64,000 nucleotides of DNA from Ciona intestinalis (GCF_000224145.3 NC_020169.2:5151485-5215484); one strand, 5' to 3'; counted from the stretch's first letter, positions 18,873-32,125 are shown. The notes: a model not told the origin generated them from the letters alone. A program made the numbers and translations.

Positions 18873-20111
18873 ACATAGTGTATGAAGGTAATGTTTTTAT
18901 TTGGTTTATGGTCGCGCTTGTGTATGTGTTTATAAACTTAATTGCAGTGTTATGCGTTAAAAAAGTTTAGCACAGAAAAGGCTTTGAGCTATAGTTTAGT
19001 TTTATTCCCTAAAACATAAAAAAACTAACAAAAATTTTTAAAAACGAATATATACGCTATTTTCACTCATATACACCGTTCACTTGAGGTCGCTAGCGTG
19101 CTGCTTAAACATTTTTTGAATTTCGTTTCAACCAATGAGGTCATATATATCGGGAATCGAATCAAATCGCGTCCATCTCGTTTTCCACGACTGGAAAGCG
19201 GACGGTCGTGGTTTAAATGTATCGGCCAATATTAATTAAGCTGTCGTATCCTACCTTCAGTTACTTTGCTGTATTGACTGTGTAGTGCCCATGTTGATGT
19301 AAATCATATAAGGTTCCTGGTAACATATACGGTTACATGACGCAATGCGGGTTTATGGATCGGTATTATACCACGATAATGTGGTTTGCTATATATTTAC
19401 GTTGTACGCTTTTTTATCAAAAATTTTAAGTTTTGTCCAGTATATTATTTTTAAACCCAATTTTTTGTTATTAATCTAAAGTTATTAGAAATTTAGTAAA
19501 TTTTAAACAGATCAAAATTTGAATTGTTATGCTAAATTTGTAATTTAATATTTATACAGAGAAAATATATATAGTTAAAGGGTAATTCAGACTAGCCAGT
19601 ATTATTTATGCAACTAAAGTATAGAAAATGCCACAGCCAGCAGGAAAGACATTCATTTCTCGTCTTGATTACAGCGTTTTTCAACAAGATTACAGCGTTT
19701 TTTAACATTCGATTTAACCTGCGATTCCAGCAAAATACAAATTCAAATCTTCTATTCCAGACAAAGATATCTCCAAATCAACTTCGTGCAATAAACTTCA
19801 TGATCACAAGATACTTGCAAGGAACTTATGATCGCTTTGGATTCTTTGTATTTCATCATCGCAGATATTTATGTCACTAATTATATTTCGTCTAGTTGCA
19901 AATTAAAAATGGTACCACGAATTTACTCGAACGTTACTTGAATAATTCTCCGTCTTTTGCTCCCTTAAATTAATTAGAATATTTGTGGACTTTTAGTCTG
20001 TAATGAACTGTTACTAGTGGCGAGTGTTTTTTTGTACCGTGTCATATTATGTGGAGAGTCGAAATATAGACGATCAACTAAATGCTTTGTCTTTTTGTAT
20101 AAAGATAAGTT

Positions 20112-20222
20112 CTATGGTAAGGTGGGGTAAGATGGGTATAACTAACCCATAATGCCCCATTTTCCTAATCGTGTTTTTAACAATTAACAGCGGTCTTTAT
20201 CGGTCGTGAGAAGGATACGACT
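20112..20222 (+). mobile_element. MITE copy 3, degenerate
   Basis: Left end GGTAAGGTGGGGTAAGATGGG and interior CTAATCGTGTTTTTAACAATTAAC, then AGCGGTCT, as in the full copies. The right half is lost or unrecognisable. Confidence 0.7.
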
Positions 20223-20663
20223 AACAAAATCTGTATTTTTTTTCCGGGCGACAATGAGAATGAAAACATCACAACCTTACCCCTCTGCTATATTTAAAAA
20301 CAGCTTAACACTCTTAAAGTCATATTTTACATTTATATTCTTGCGGTGGTCAGTAAGCGAAATGCGTTTTATTGCAAAAATATATTGCTAGCAGTAAGTT
20401 GTCAACACCAATATCTAGTATGGTCGGATAATACTTGCAATTTTTATTGTGCATCACTAAATGCACCTCTCCCAGCAGTCTAGTTTTCATTTAATCAGTT
20501 GCTTTTGGCCAAAGTAGAATTAATCATTTCCTCTTGATCAAATAAGTATCTGCTGCACGACAGTGTTACTTAATGGACTGAACAAATCAAAGCTGCGTCC
20601 CTGCAATTCCATTTCTGTAGATTGGTTGGTGTGTGGTCTGATAATAACCGCGCCCGCTAAACA

Positions 20664-20824
20664 TATATAGTAGGGTGGGAAAAGACGGGACGCTTTTAGC
20701 GTATTATCCAAATAATCTGATCGTATTTGAAACAAGTACCAACGGTTTATGTGAGTCGTCAGGATATAGTATTATAACTGCTTGAATGTTTTTTTAATAC
20801 CAAATGAGTTGAGAAAATAAAATA
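20664..20824 (+). mobile_element. MITE copy 4, 3' end degraded
   Basis: TATATAGTAGGGTGGGAAAA begins the left terminus, followed by an interior with AGCGTATTATCCAAATAATC, then TGATCG and ACCAAATGAG...GAGAAAATA. The right inverted terminus is not recognisable. Confidence 0.75.
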
Positions 20825-22644
20825 AAAAAGAGATAAAATAGATAAAATCATTGATTGTATTTTACAAAAAAATATGAGGCGTCTGTGGTACAGTTTAGTT
20901 TTAGCAAGATGCTTTTTCCACTTTACATTTAAAATACTGTGGGCACAAACTTGACTGTTTGCAAATCGCGCGCTGTATTTTCCGTAAGTTTGAAAAACAT
21001 ACAGCCCTATACAGAGACATCATTCATAAACTTGACTGGTTTAAGTGGTCGGTCAGTTTATCAATACATTTGTGGGCGCGTCTGGTCGAGGTCCTCTTAT
21101 CATGGTGTGGAATTCTGGACCTCATCGACGCTTGTCCAAATAGCCCTTGTTGTTCTGTTCAATCGAACTGGCCAAAGCGGCCTGTAGTTCATTTGACTGG
21201 AGTTTTATTGACACTTACAGATATAGGGTCTATCTGGATAGTATTCGCAGTTGAGTACGTTTTTTCCCCAACAGAACAAAAGATATGATAGAGTTAGTTA
21301 GTTTAATAAAATTTAGTGTTCAAATTTAAAAACGAAGCGAATAAGATTATTAAGATTCGGTATTACTTAGAATTAATAAGATAGATTTAATAGATTGCTT
21401 AGCGGGTTATAATTTGCCTGCGCTACCTGATATAAGTTAGTATTGCTGACAGCAAAATCTGCATTTAGCAATAATAAGCCTAATGTTAATATTCGAAAAG
21501 CCTTTTTAATTTGTGTAATCAATAGTACGCCCACAACAGTTCTCCACCGCAAATCAAATTTTGAAATGTTCTTGGGGCCATTATTGGACATCGATTGACC
21601 CCAGCAAGCATTGCAGCGCATTCATCTACGTACTTTAACTTGTCGAGGTAGCCAGTGGTATAAATTGCTTTTACCTGCTGCCGGTTGCGAAGTCACCGAA
21701 GCCTATATAGTGATACACTTGTTGGTCGATACAGTTTATCGGGACTGGAGTAGACTTCAAGCGGAGGCCGTCTTGCTGTCTTTGTGGATCACTGCGCCTA
21801 TAATTGAATTTAGCTTGAATTGTATCGATTTCAGTACACCATTTCATCCAAATTAAGATCGGTAGTTCTTTATTCAATAGCACCTCGAAGTTTTGTAACT
21901 CAATTTGGGGGGAGGCAAAAAGGTCAGGCAAAAATAGAGCTCCAACATTTAAAGTTTAAACCCCGCAAGTACGCCTTTATCTATGCGGACGTAAAAAAGA
22001 ACAGCCGTTAAAAACCCACGCTTGAACCATGTATTGAACTAAGCGGGTTTTGGTTACGAAGATGGAATATTCTTGTTGGCGCTGTATTATCCGATTACTT
22101 GCTCGTTTACGCGCATTTTAGGGCATTTAGCGGTAATGGGAATAAGGAATACGCGAGTGGAATTGGAGCCAGCGCTTATAGAAACCTGTAGTGGCATGGT
22201 GGCGCGTCCGGCCGAACACAAACGACAATTCGGCAATCAACCGTGGTTGCTTATAAATAATTCAGTCTGCCACTCGATCGAAACAGACGGGGAGACTGCG
22301 AAACATAATCGTCAAAATAATAATGACGAACACACGTTGTTAGGTGCTTCTCCCGCGAGGCTTTATTGGAGTTACAATAGTGACGAGTCGTGACCAATCA
22401 GCGGTCTACGATTCAAAATAGGCGTATTCGAAGGAGGAATTTTAAATTTAGGAAATGTCAGTTTAATTCTATAGAATAGCTACAGTTGCCAAGGTGATTA
22501 CAACAAGTGCTTATATAAGGAAGTCTATGAGAAAGAGTAGCCGCGGGAAAGATGTCGCTACAACGGAGTTTTCCTAAAAACAAACTTAGGTGATTACTTA
22601 AATTAAAAATGTTTCCAGGCAGCAGCTAATTTTCAGACTTATTT

Positions 22645-22703
22645 AGATTTATTTACATGCGATGAAGCGTCGTAGATTTATTTACATGCGATGAAACGTC
22701 GTA
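22645..22703 (+). repeat. 29-bp tandem duplication
   Basis: AGATTTATTTACATGCGATG then AAGCGTCGT is followed at once by a second copy differing at one base (AAACGTCGT). It is a recent local duplication in intergenic DNA. Confidence 0.85.
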
Positions 22704-23347
22704 AGTTTTGTTCATAAATAATTTACATCTTAGACAACTCCCAATACACCGACACGTTAACCTATGCAGTCGCCAGCAGCAACAAATAGATACCGTTTTA
22801 GTTGTACGCGGTTTGTGGTTCTGCGCAATACACTTCGATTGCAAACGTCGATTTATCGATACATAACGTAACGCCGTTCCTGCCCTTTTTCGCCGCCTGA
22901 CGCGCCTGCTCCCACAGAATCAATGGCGAACCCTTTCGTACGATTGCTTCTGACACAGAACTATTTATTCCAGTAACCGCTGGGCTGGTTTGTCACAATC
23001 AGTTTATTTAATGCCCCCAATAGGTCAGTCGTGTACCACACCATAGTAGATCAGTATAACCAGTAGCTACGAGCAGCCGGTCGTACAAGAGGTAATTACT
23101 CCGTGTACGTGAGGCAGTACGTCAAGCTAATGGCTCATTAGAATAGGCACTTACAAGTATTGCTCTTGCAGATTGATGGTTAGACGAAATACACTTGCAT
23201 TTGCACAGTACAGGTTACCTTACCAACCCGAATACTACCAAGACGAATTTCTTAAATCCCGCGAGGAAATATTAAATACCTGAAGAACCCACATTCGAAC
23301 AGAGCAGGAGACAGTTATATTCCAGCAGGGCAGAATTTTGAGCAAAC

Positions 23348-26300
23348 ATGTCCTGGCACTTCGTAGAACGTTGGTTACAAAAGGTAAGAACTCGTTCTGA
23401 AAATGGAAATGGCAATATATATATATATATTTATTTTATATATTTATATATATTTTTGAATATATTTTCTGGTAATATATTTTTATTCACTAAAAAAAAA
23501 TTCAGGTCAACCAACATTCGACCCTCATTGGAAAGTTTTGGATCACTTTCCTTATCGTGTTTCGAATCGTGGTTGTGTCCAGTGTGGGTGATCGTGTGTA
23601 TTCGGACGAGCAAAGCGAGTTTAAATGTAATTCAATGCAGGTACAGAAATACATTTACTCTAATATGATTTGGTGATACTTTCAGTTTCGTATAAGTTTT
23701 TGTTTCTTTTTTTGTTTTAAAAATGGTGATTTTAGATTAAATAAATTAAAAGAAAACTGAGGCCAATGCTTTTATTTGTTTTTTTTTAAATTGGCGTTGG
23801 ATTTAAACATTTCATCTAATCATTAGCATATTTCTATATTTGAAAGGATCGTGTAGGGGTGTAGGGCATACGTGTAGCATCTGCAGTAGTATGACTGGAT
23901 TAAACTAGCCATTACTAACCGTTACCGTCACAGATATAATGGCGCGCATCGTAATCTGCCAGTTAATAATGTATTGAATACCTACAGTGGCCATGGTTTT
24001 CCTGTATAATAGATCCCCATGCTATTTTTACCCATAAAGTCATATACGTATACAGCTGTGGTAGTTGTCGGATTATTACGATTTGGTTGGAGCGATTCGA
24101 ATGGTAATAAGGCACGTAGTAATGTTTTATTAATGACTGGGGACCCGGAATTCGTTCCCGTAACAACTAATTAAGCAATGTCATTTTCGTTTGTACACTT
24201 GCTATAACAATATACTCGTTAGGCCTGAATACATATAAACTAAACGTAATTGTTACCGCAGCTAGACGCCGCGCCAGACTTAAAGCTTAATTACAGTTGA
24301 ATAAAAATTGTTCACACACGTTTGGGACTGTTTTGATGGCAAATATCTATTAGGTCTTACAAAATTTATTCCCTAATAAGTTGTCGAACAGTTTTTCTTT
24401 TTCTGGTTTGTAGTTTTCATTTATGTATTATATTTGTGTTCCAGGTTGGGTGTCCAAATTTATGTTTCAACAAGTTTTCTCCGATATCCCACATTCGATT
24501 CTGGTCGTTTCAAATCATCATGGTGACTACGCCTTCAATCGTGTTCATGGTGTATTCGGCTCATCAGATAAAAAAGAAACCGCCCAACAAGGAAAAATCT
24601 TCGGTCACTGGTCCCACCCCGTCACCGGTAAGTTTTAAATTAAATTTCGCGTAAAAACTTTTCGGCAGTTTGATTGACGTAAATATTAAAAGAAAATTCC
24701 GTGACCGAAAGGTGAAATCACATCAAAATAATTCAGTTTGGTCCAAACGCTTCCGCGGCGTTGTTACACCTGCGTTTTAATATGACTCACTCTGAGTTCA
24801 TTTCGTGCAAGTTGCGTTGGAACTTTGGCGCTTTTCCTTAATTAAATTAAACGTGATCAGCTAAAAGCTTTCCAATCAATGGGGAGTGTTGTGCAATCTT
24901 GCGCCTCCCTAATGTGTCACCAAGCATATCGATCTTTTTCTACTGCCGGGAATACCTGGCTAAGTTTTAAAATAACGCAGACGAACGCAATCAGAGAACC
25001 GACAAGGTTCCGAAGCTTTAAATCACCGGTAGGCTGTCGCTATCAAGCTTTCCCCTGGGCATATACGCACTCATTAACATATGAAGTCGTTCGCAGCATA
25101 GAAAAGTTACAGCGCGCAACGCATTTTGTATTATTGATTGTACCTAGTTGAATTCCCGTGCTCATTGACTCTCACAACAAACTGTTTAAACTTTGAACAT
25201 AAATATGTTTCTGCAGACCAAAAAAGCAGAGACTGCTGCTGAAGCTATACAGCTCGAAGAGGAAGATGAGAAAAAGAAAAGAAAAAAGTAACTTCGGTTT
25301 TTATAAACTTGTTGTAAAATTTAAACCGTTTTACAAGTTCCTGGACCTGCACCGCCGTAGAAGTTCTACTGCTATCCCAACAGTAAAACTACTTAAAAAC
25401 TACTAAAATGTGTCCCAACAGTAAAACTAGTTAAAAATGTTGAAACGATATAAAACGGGGACTAAATTTGGATCGCTATGTTCATTGGATTAAGAGTTAA
25501 ATTTTTTTAATGTGTGTCAAGTTTTTGTGCGAGTGACTTATGGGTTTAGTTGGAACAAAATACGGAATATTTCTAGCAATGTAAACGCATGCAATAGGTG
25601 TATAAACAATAGTATACCATTTAACGAAAGGGAAATAATTTGACAATATGGCGAACATATTACAGATCAACTATGCGGCCTACGTCACTGGCAAACACGA
25701 ATGAACAGCAAGACTCCAGGAAATTACGTCAATCTGTAATCCAGGAGATGTTTGGGGAAGAAAAGGCGGCTTTTTCTCAGCATTATGTCCTCTATACTTC
25801 TTCCGTACTGATGAGAACTTTAGTGGAGATTCTATTTATTGTACTTCAGGTGAATGGGTCATTTTTACTTTGGTTGGGAGTATACTTTTTATTACTGTAG
25901 GCCACTTATACGTTGTCATACGCACGTAGTAATACATTTAATCGACACCATTTTGTAAAAATGCGGATATACTGGCTACGTCCAGCGCATAAGTTAAATG
26001 CAGCCGAATATGGGACACATTTCTTCTATTTTCTCGTCCCATTATTCAGTAAACAAAGAACATTCAAAGAACTATAAAACCATACTCTCACGACTACCAT
26101 AGACGGTTGTTAATTGTTTAAAACTCGATCAGGATATTTGGATATTATTTGCTAAGGGTGTCCTGTGTTACCGTATTCTACTATATATATATGACACTAT
26201 CTGTTTATGCATAACGTCGTGAAATTTCGATTGCTAAAACAAGCAATGGTATACCATGCAGCTTTTACTTTGATAGTTGTTGTAAGGCGTACTTTTTGAG

Positions 26301-28711
26301 TTATAATCGATAAAACAAATAAAACGGATACCACGCAACTGCTGTACAGTCTCTGGTTCCCCATCCCGGGTACCCAGGAGTGCTGTATAAAACAAGCGTT
26401 CTACACACGCTATGGAAAAAGCAATTACAGCCTAATGCTATAACTTGGTAAACGGAAAACCTAATTGCCCCCTTGATGTTCATGCTACAACAGCTCGTGT
26501 TTTCCTGCTTGTCTCATTACGGTTTACAATAGAGAAAGTATAGTAGGGTGGGGGAAGATGGGACACCTTTTGCACATAATATCCAGATATCCTGATCGTG
26601 TTTTAAACAACTAACAACGGTCTATGAAACTCGTGGGGACATAGTTTCATATTTCTTTGAATGTTCTTTGTTTACTACTATATGGGACGAGAAAATAGAG
26701 TTAAAATGTGTTCCATCTTCCCCCATCCTACTGTAGCCTATATACTACAGGTCGTATGTAAATACGCACAATAGTTTTCAGCAGAAAAAGGTGGTAGTAA
26801 AATTAGGTTAAATATTATATTCGCGCATCTTTTAATACCATTAGATAACATGCAATTGATTTTATTAAGCTGTATTAAACTGAATGCATTTTGCATTTAC
26901 TGCTATTATAAAAATCTGCTTATAAGATTAGAACACGAAGAAGATTATTGATTTTTAAATCCCTCTTTATATCACAACGGTATAAGTCAACTAATCGACT
27001 GATCGACCGAAATATTATCATTCTGTTGCTACGACTGCTAAAGTCTCGGCGGTATAGAGTCAAGTGCTCTTATAGATAGCGTTACTGCTATGCACACACG
27101 ATTATATGCATGGATGTATTTATTTATTTTATGCAATTTCCTGTTAATCGTAGGTGATGATCTAAATCCCAAATCCACCAAATCGATTGATTTTAATCTT
27201 ACTATCAAAGGGGAAGATGGGACACTTGTTGTTTTTTTTCTGGTCCCTTATTTGGGTACTAAACAAAGAATATTAAATAAATTATAAATCCGTTTTCTTA
27301 CGTCTCCCATAGACCGTTGTTAATTTTATAAAACGTTATAAGAAATTTTAAATATAATATGCTAAAGGTGTCTCGTCCTCCCCCGCCCTACTATATCATT
27401 TTATATACAGACTTTTTTACTACACTAAATGGCACGAGAGAATAAAAAACAATTTCTAACCCAACCCGCTTATATATTATTATAGTAGGGTGGGGGGAGA
27501 TGGGACACCTTTTCAATCTATTTACTTCTCCAAGTTGGTAGTAAACAAACATCCAACGATTTTTTATAAAACATTATCCTCACGGCTTCCATAGACCGTT
27601 GTTAATTGTTTAATACACGATCAGAATATTTGGTTATTATGTGTCAAAGGTGTCTCATCTTCCCCCACCCCACTATACTATTGTTTTAAAAATAATACTT
27701 ACATATAGTATATACACTACTGCCACAAACAAAACACAAGTTAGTTTAATATTTAAAACTTTTACTAACCACCCTATAACTCGTTTGTATTTTTTAGTAT
27801 CGTCTCTTTGGATTCCGAGTATCAGAGCTCTACAAATGTACTGGCGACCCTTGTCCCAACATAGTGGATTGTTTTGTATCCAGACCGATGGAGAAGACTA
27901 TATTTCTTTGGTTTATGTTTGTGATAGCCGTTATATGCCTTGCTCTAAACGTCGGTGAAATGTATTATCTCTTATGGCAGGTATGTGTTTCGTATTTTAA
28001 AGTAATGGGTTAAATCTGACCAGAATCTCAGGATCGAACAAGAAGCTTACATAGAAAGTAGAATATTGATTTTTTTAATTTCGAAGCAGTTTTGAGGGAA
28101 ACTCTTTTATTTTAGTGCGGAGACGTTTAATTTAGAATAATTATTTTGTTAATTTTATTAACTTTAACATAACTTTAACAATTTGCAGTTATGCCTTTTC
28201 CAGGTATTTCAAGCACAAACATATGTCGTAGCATTTTTATTTCAGTTTATTTGTCATTTTCTAGTTCGGTGTTCGTCGTTCACGATTGGAGAGGAAACGA
28301 AAGCGTTATCGCCGCAGCACAATCTCTGAAGTCAGAGGCGCCAATCTAGCAGACGCTGAAATTCTAGATGGCGGCGTTTTTCCCGTCCCAGGGGCGCCAC
28401 CACCCGACTACCGTGGAGCGATGAACTATCCAGACGTGGACGCTATTGAGTTGGTCCCGACAACAGGCATTGCTGCTGGCACTACAGGCCTTGCGATGTC
28501 TTTTAGTTTAGACGACGCCATGTTGCCTGAACATTTGAACACCTCCAGGTACCCTACAGGTTACGGACCGACAACCAGCGCCGGAGGGTCATCAAGAAGC
28601 AACAACAACGCTTACCCCGTACCCGTTGAAGTATCAGCGGACCAACCATACATGGCAAACCCGAGGAACGGCGTCAAAGGGAAACCGAACGACTATTATG
28701 ACTATGTTTGA
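23348..28711 (+). CDS. Connexin (gap junction channel protein)
   Basis: Seven exons (23348-23383, 23506-23640, 24445-24627, 25217-25287, 25666-25849, 27798-27980, 28265-28711) encode 412 aa. Connexins form hexameric hemichannels that dock into gap junctions. The N terminus [20 protein letters not shown] and TM1 are typical. The first extracellular loop has [12 protein letters not shown], the CX6CX3C pattern. The second has [17 protein letters not shown], the CX4CX5C pattern. TM2 ([20 protein letters not shown]), TM3 ([20 protein letters not shown]) and TM4 ([20 protein letters not shown]) are all present. The cytoplasmic loop is short and charged ([11 protein letters not shown]). The C-terminal tail is basic and then Pro/Ser-rich, ending in YYDYV. 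Many vertebrate connexins have their coding sequence in one exon, so seven exons is notable. The 25850-27797 intron holds four MITEs. Confidence 0.95.
23416..23475. repeat. TA-rich low-complexity tract
   Basis: An (AT)n-type run broken by T runs in the 122 bp first intron of the connexin gene. It may be length-variable. Confidence 0.7.
26009..26188 (-). mobile_element. MITE copy 5
   Basis: Connexin intron 5. TGGGACACATTTCTTCTATT at the left and GGGTGTCCTGTGTTACC...ACTATATATA at the right; the interior has AGTAAACAAAGAACATTCAA. The left-most part of the terminus is degraded. Confidence 0.8.
26540..26736 (+). mobile_element. MITE copy 6, near full length
   Basis: A good reference copy: TAGTAGGGTGGGGGAAGATG at the left and CATCTTCCCCCATCCTACTG at the right form ~25 bp inverted repeats around a ~150 bp interior. 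Flanking TA dinucleotides suggest a TA target duplication, as in Tc1/mariner-type elements (inference). Connexin intron 5. Confidence 0.9.
27205..27396 (-). mobile_element. MITE copy 7
   Basis: AAAGGGGAAGATGGGACACT at the left and TCCTCCCCCGCCCTACTATA at the right, with the interior in reverse orientation. Connexin intron 5. Confidence 0.85.
27481..27678 (-). mobile_element. MITE copy 8
   Basis: TATAGTAGGGTGGGGGGAGA at the left and CATCTTCCCCCACCCCACTA at the right. Only 85 bp separates it from copy 7. Connexin intron 5. Confidence 0.88.
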
Positions 28712-31405
28712 ACGTAGCATTAGCAAACACAATAAGCGAAATAGAGTTCCGATATTTCCTATCACTGTATTAAACATAATCACTGAATGTAAGCAAATTG
28801 AGGATGTGATGATAAAACATCCTCTTGTTTACTGACAGCAACTCGTCTCCCACGTTCTTCAAGTTCCACATATAATAAGAAGCAGAAGATTTAAGACATT
28901 TAAATATAAATCATATCACCGATGTACTATCTCGCTTATCATATATTTGAGGGCATTGTTATACAATGATGGAAGTTATTGTGTCCATTTGTGCTCCAAA
29001 TTACACGTACTGACACGAAGCTGTGTGTTTCTTAAAAATTATTCCTAAGTTTTTTCCGGCGCCAATTTTTATTTAGATTTCATAAGTCCCAATGAAGAAT
29101 TTCAGCAAATGTAAATACAGCTTATTGTGAAAAGTAATACTACACACGGATATAACATACTCAAACAGTACGTTGTAAAATATTTTACGCACATCGGATC
29201 GATTTTAAAATTTATCCAAAATTCGCGACTTTCTTTTAATTTAATTAGTACCTCATAGTCAAATCGTCATAATCATATACTTACCACTCAGTCACAATTA
29301 AAACGACTTTCTCTCTCTATGGGAAAGCGCAATGCTGTTTAAACATTTAAAAATAACTAAATTTAGCCACACGTTGGTAGTTCAACGTCTTGCATAATGT
29401 TTGCTTATGCCTGATGTAATATAAGACTTTCAGACGATAACTAAAAAACTTCAAAATCAATAAACGCGTGCTCTGTCCATTTGGCATCAGTTTTTTTGCT
29501 TTAAAATCGATATATTTAAACCCTATTTGCAGTGACTAAGATACCAGCAAAGTTAGTCGTATATACAACACAGAGAGGAATAAACACATCTAAGGTAATT
29601 ATTGGCATTTAAAAGGGCTTTAATATTTTTACGATGTGCCTTTTGATTTCCGAATATTTAGTTTAAAACGATTTTGAACTGCAAATGTTTTTGCTTGTTT
29701 AAAACGTTAACAACCCCAAGTACACATACGTTTTTAATTTGTCTTTGGCAACAACTGCTTTGACCCCTTCGTTCTAAAAATATGCAGTAGACGATACGTG
29801 TGCGGTTTTTTCCAAATGTACAAGTGTCACCTGTCGACAGAGAACGCGGGAATCCTCCCAGACTTCGAATGTGAACGCTCCAGATGCTACAGCGTGTGAA
29901 ACGGTACAAGATATTACGTCATGTGAGTGGGGTGTTATATATAGAGGTGTTTCTCACTACATATACCTTTTACATTTTATTTCGTATGCATTTTTCACGA
30001 GTGGTGGGTTGTGCGGGAAATGCGCGACAGTCGTGCGGTTTTTGAACGGAAAGGCGTAATAGTGGTCTATAAGTGGACGTGTTTTAGCACTGGGCTGCGA
30101 CTGAAGCTGATATGGCTTGTAGCTCAGCATTTGATGCTTATTACGTTTGATCTGTTTCGCCAGCAGGTATCTGTGAAAACGTTGTCCGCGTGTGGCAGAT
30201 GTTATTCTATTGATTTTAATAGGGGGACGCGCCAGATGCCGAAAACGAGGGAAACAGTGAATATGAAAATATATAATTTGTATAAATAGACCTGTACATC
30301 AACACAGGGAACAGAGACAAAACATCGAAAGTAAAAACATCTTTGTTTCCGATTTCCCGATACAAATACGAAAATAGGTTGGGAAAATAAAAACCTACTT
30401 TAAGGTAAACAAAACTTTGTTTACTAGTCGCCATTCCTTCTTTGATGCCTGGGGTATATTGACCAGCCTTTTATAGACGTTGTAGTTCGCAAAAACCAGC
30501 CACAGGATTACGCAACCTGTTCCAAAAACGTTCCCGCCTTTTTGCAAAGTGGGCGCATGTTTACCGCACACGAAGAGAGAGACGTTATTAAATTTCGAAT
30601 TAAGCAATTGCTTCGGTTCTTCTATAATAAGATCAGCGGAAACAAGATGATTATTGGAAATGTGTTGCTTTTCCATCGCCGGTACACGGTTAAAATTGAT
30701 CAAGGTATCGAAAATCTATACAGCGCCAGTGGCACCGTATGTTCAGTATGTTACCCAGAGCCGCCAACCTTCGTTGGGCAGATGGCTCGGTAGGTATAGA
30801 TGACCGAAATAAAGAGGCTTGGTTAACCCCTCACTTTCATTTCCTATGTATAGCTTCAAGCAGGTAGTAGCTCAACCCCGCAAATGTCCGCTAAGTTTTA
30901 AGGCGTGCACAATAACGTGTGCTATAGACCAAGCAAACTTTGTAGGGCATGGGCGCGCGCGCATAGTGTGTGTGTTGACACCCATTTGTTAAATTTCTTG
31001 GCTGCGAATATGACTCATATGACTCATCCTAATGTGCTGACTTTCGTTTTCGGACGTTTGGTGACCGTGCCTTATAATCTCCAGAAAGTATTTATAATTT
31101 ATAACATTTCGATCGGAGTACTCCAACGCTGGGGTGAAAGGAAGAACGAGTAAGCATCTGCCCCAACACAACCGGTCGATTCCCGCGTCCCATGAGGTTT
31201 TTGTCCGATCAGGATCGATGCTCGGCTATACAGCTGGAAAACGCGGAGCCTGCGAGTGAAATTAGAAATGCGGACCTCATAGTTGCTGACCGTGCATAAC
31301 ATACGTTTGTTTTCAGATCTCGAGCAGTATAGGAGTCAAAGCCTATAAGGTAGCGCACTAAAAAGCTGAAATATTTTGTCAAGTTTTATACAAACTTCTA
31401 TCAAC
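28712..31405. other. Intergenic between connexin and bHLH gene
   Basis: Contains an AATAAA at 29459-29464 that could end the connexin transcript. Open frames at 29658-31302 on both strands show no domain or splice structure I can defend. A short GCGCGCGCG run and TG-rich tract lie at 30950-30975. The 300 bp before 31406 is the likely promoter of the bHLH gene. I see no other gene. Confidence 0.45.
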
Positions 31406-32125
31406 ATGAGTTTACGTCATTCGAGTACGGTTTCAAAGAAGCGGAAGCCGCTGAAGCGAAATCTCCAAGCTGAGAAAAGGTACTGTTTGAATATTTTATC
31501 TTCTAACTTTACATATTACGACTTGGTTTTGTATATTATAGTTTTTATTAGCGTGTGGTGTATATATTTATTTTACTTAACTAATGCCACGGCCTACTAG
31601 AGATACGGCCTGATAATTCACATTTTACGTTTGAAATTAGAAGGCCTATTATACGTCACAACCATCATTATTATCCCATTGTTATCCATTGTTTGGGTGC
31701 AAACATATCAGCATAGTATACAGTTTAATTTATCTCTAGTAGGCCGTGCTAATGCGTATCTTTTTTAGTCATTGGGTTAGAGTAAGCAAGTCTACAATGA
31801 AATACTTCAAATAAATATGTCTAATTTAATCTGCTGGTATTAAGTATAATAGCGTGTGTTAAAGTTAAGACAAGTGGTTTAATTTCCATAAAGTGGCATT
31901 AAAAATATATCTGTTTTTTTGAGTTATTGAATTTTTGCTAGATTTAAAAAAAAAAATTTTCACTCTAGAAAACGAAGTCGTATGGTTGCTCTGCATGTCG
32001 CGTTTGCTCGTCTCCGCCGCCTCTTGCCCCCAACCAACCCACCAAAGAATCGGATGAGTGAAATTGAAATCCTACAGCAGACTTTAAGATATATAATCTT
32101 TCTAAACCGAATGTTATGCAAGTAA
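31406..32125 (+). CDS. Small bHLH protein, NHLH/HEN-like
   Basis: Two exons, 31406-31479 and 31969-32125, join in phase (74 nt, then a completing base) to encode 76 aa. Exon 1 gives a Lys/Arg-rich N terminus ending LKRNLQAEKR. Exon 2 continues KRSRMVALHVAFARLRRLLP, then a PPTNPPKNRM loop, then SEIEILQQTLRYIIFLNRML and CK, stop. This is a clear helix-loop-helix: helix 1 AFARLRRLLP, helix 2 with SEIEIL...YI..LN. The closest family by pattern is NHLH1/2 (AFAELRKLLP, LSKIEIL, YISYLN), whose proteins also stop directly after helix 2; TAL/LYL is the next best. bHLH proteins dimerise and regulate transcription in the nucleus. The E-box-contacting Glu of the usual R-E-R core appears to be Lys. The stop codon overlaps a donor-like GTAAGG. 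An AATAAA lies at 32273. Confidence 0.85.

Larger units (their letters stand above)
18873..23347. other. Intergenic between V-ATPase subunit A and connexin
   Basis: About 4.5 kb. It contains two degenerate MITE copies (20112-20222, 20664-20824) and a 29 bp tandem duplication (22645-22703). Several open frames of 60-110 codons occur (for example 22073-22393), but none shows a recognisable domain or matched splice sites. The last few hundred bases before 23348 are the likely connexin promoter region; no motif could be assigned. Confidence 0.5.

Noticed and set aside
22073-22393. 106-codon open frame in the V-ATPase/connexin interval
   Set aside because: No recognisable motif, no flanking exons in phase, composition like the surrounding intergenic DNA.
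30542-31302. Several overlapping 60-100 codon frames upstream of the bHLH gene
   Set aside because: They overlap on both strands, have no domains, and lie in the likely promoter region.
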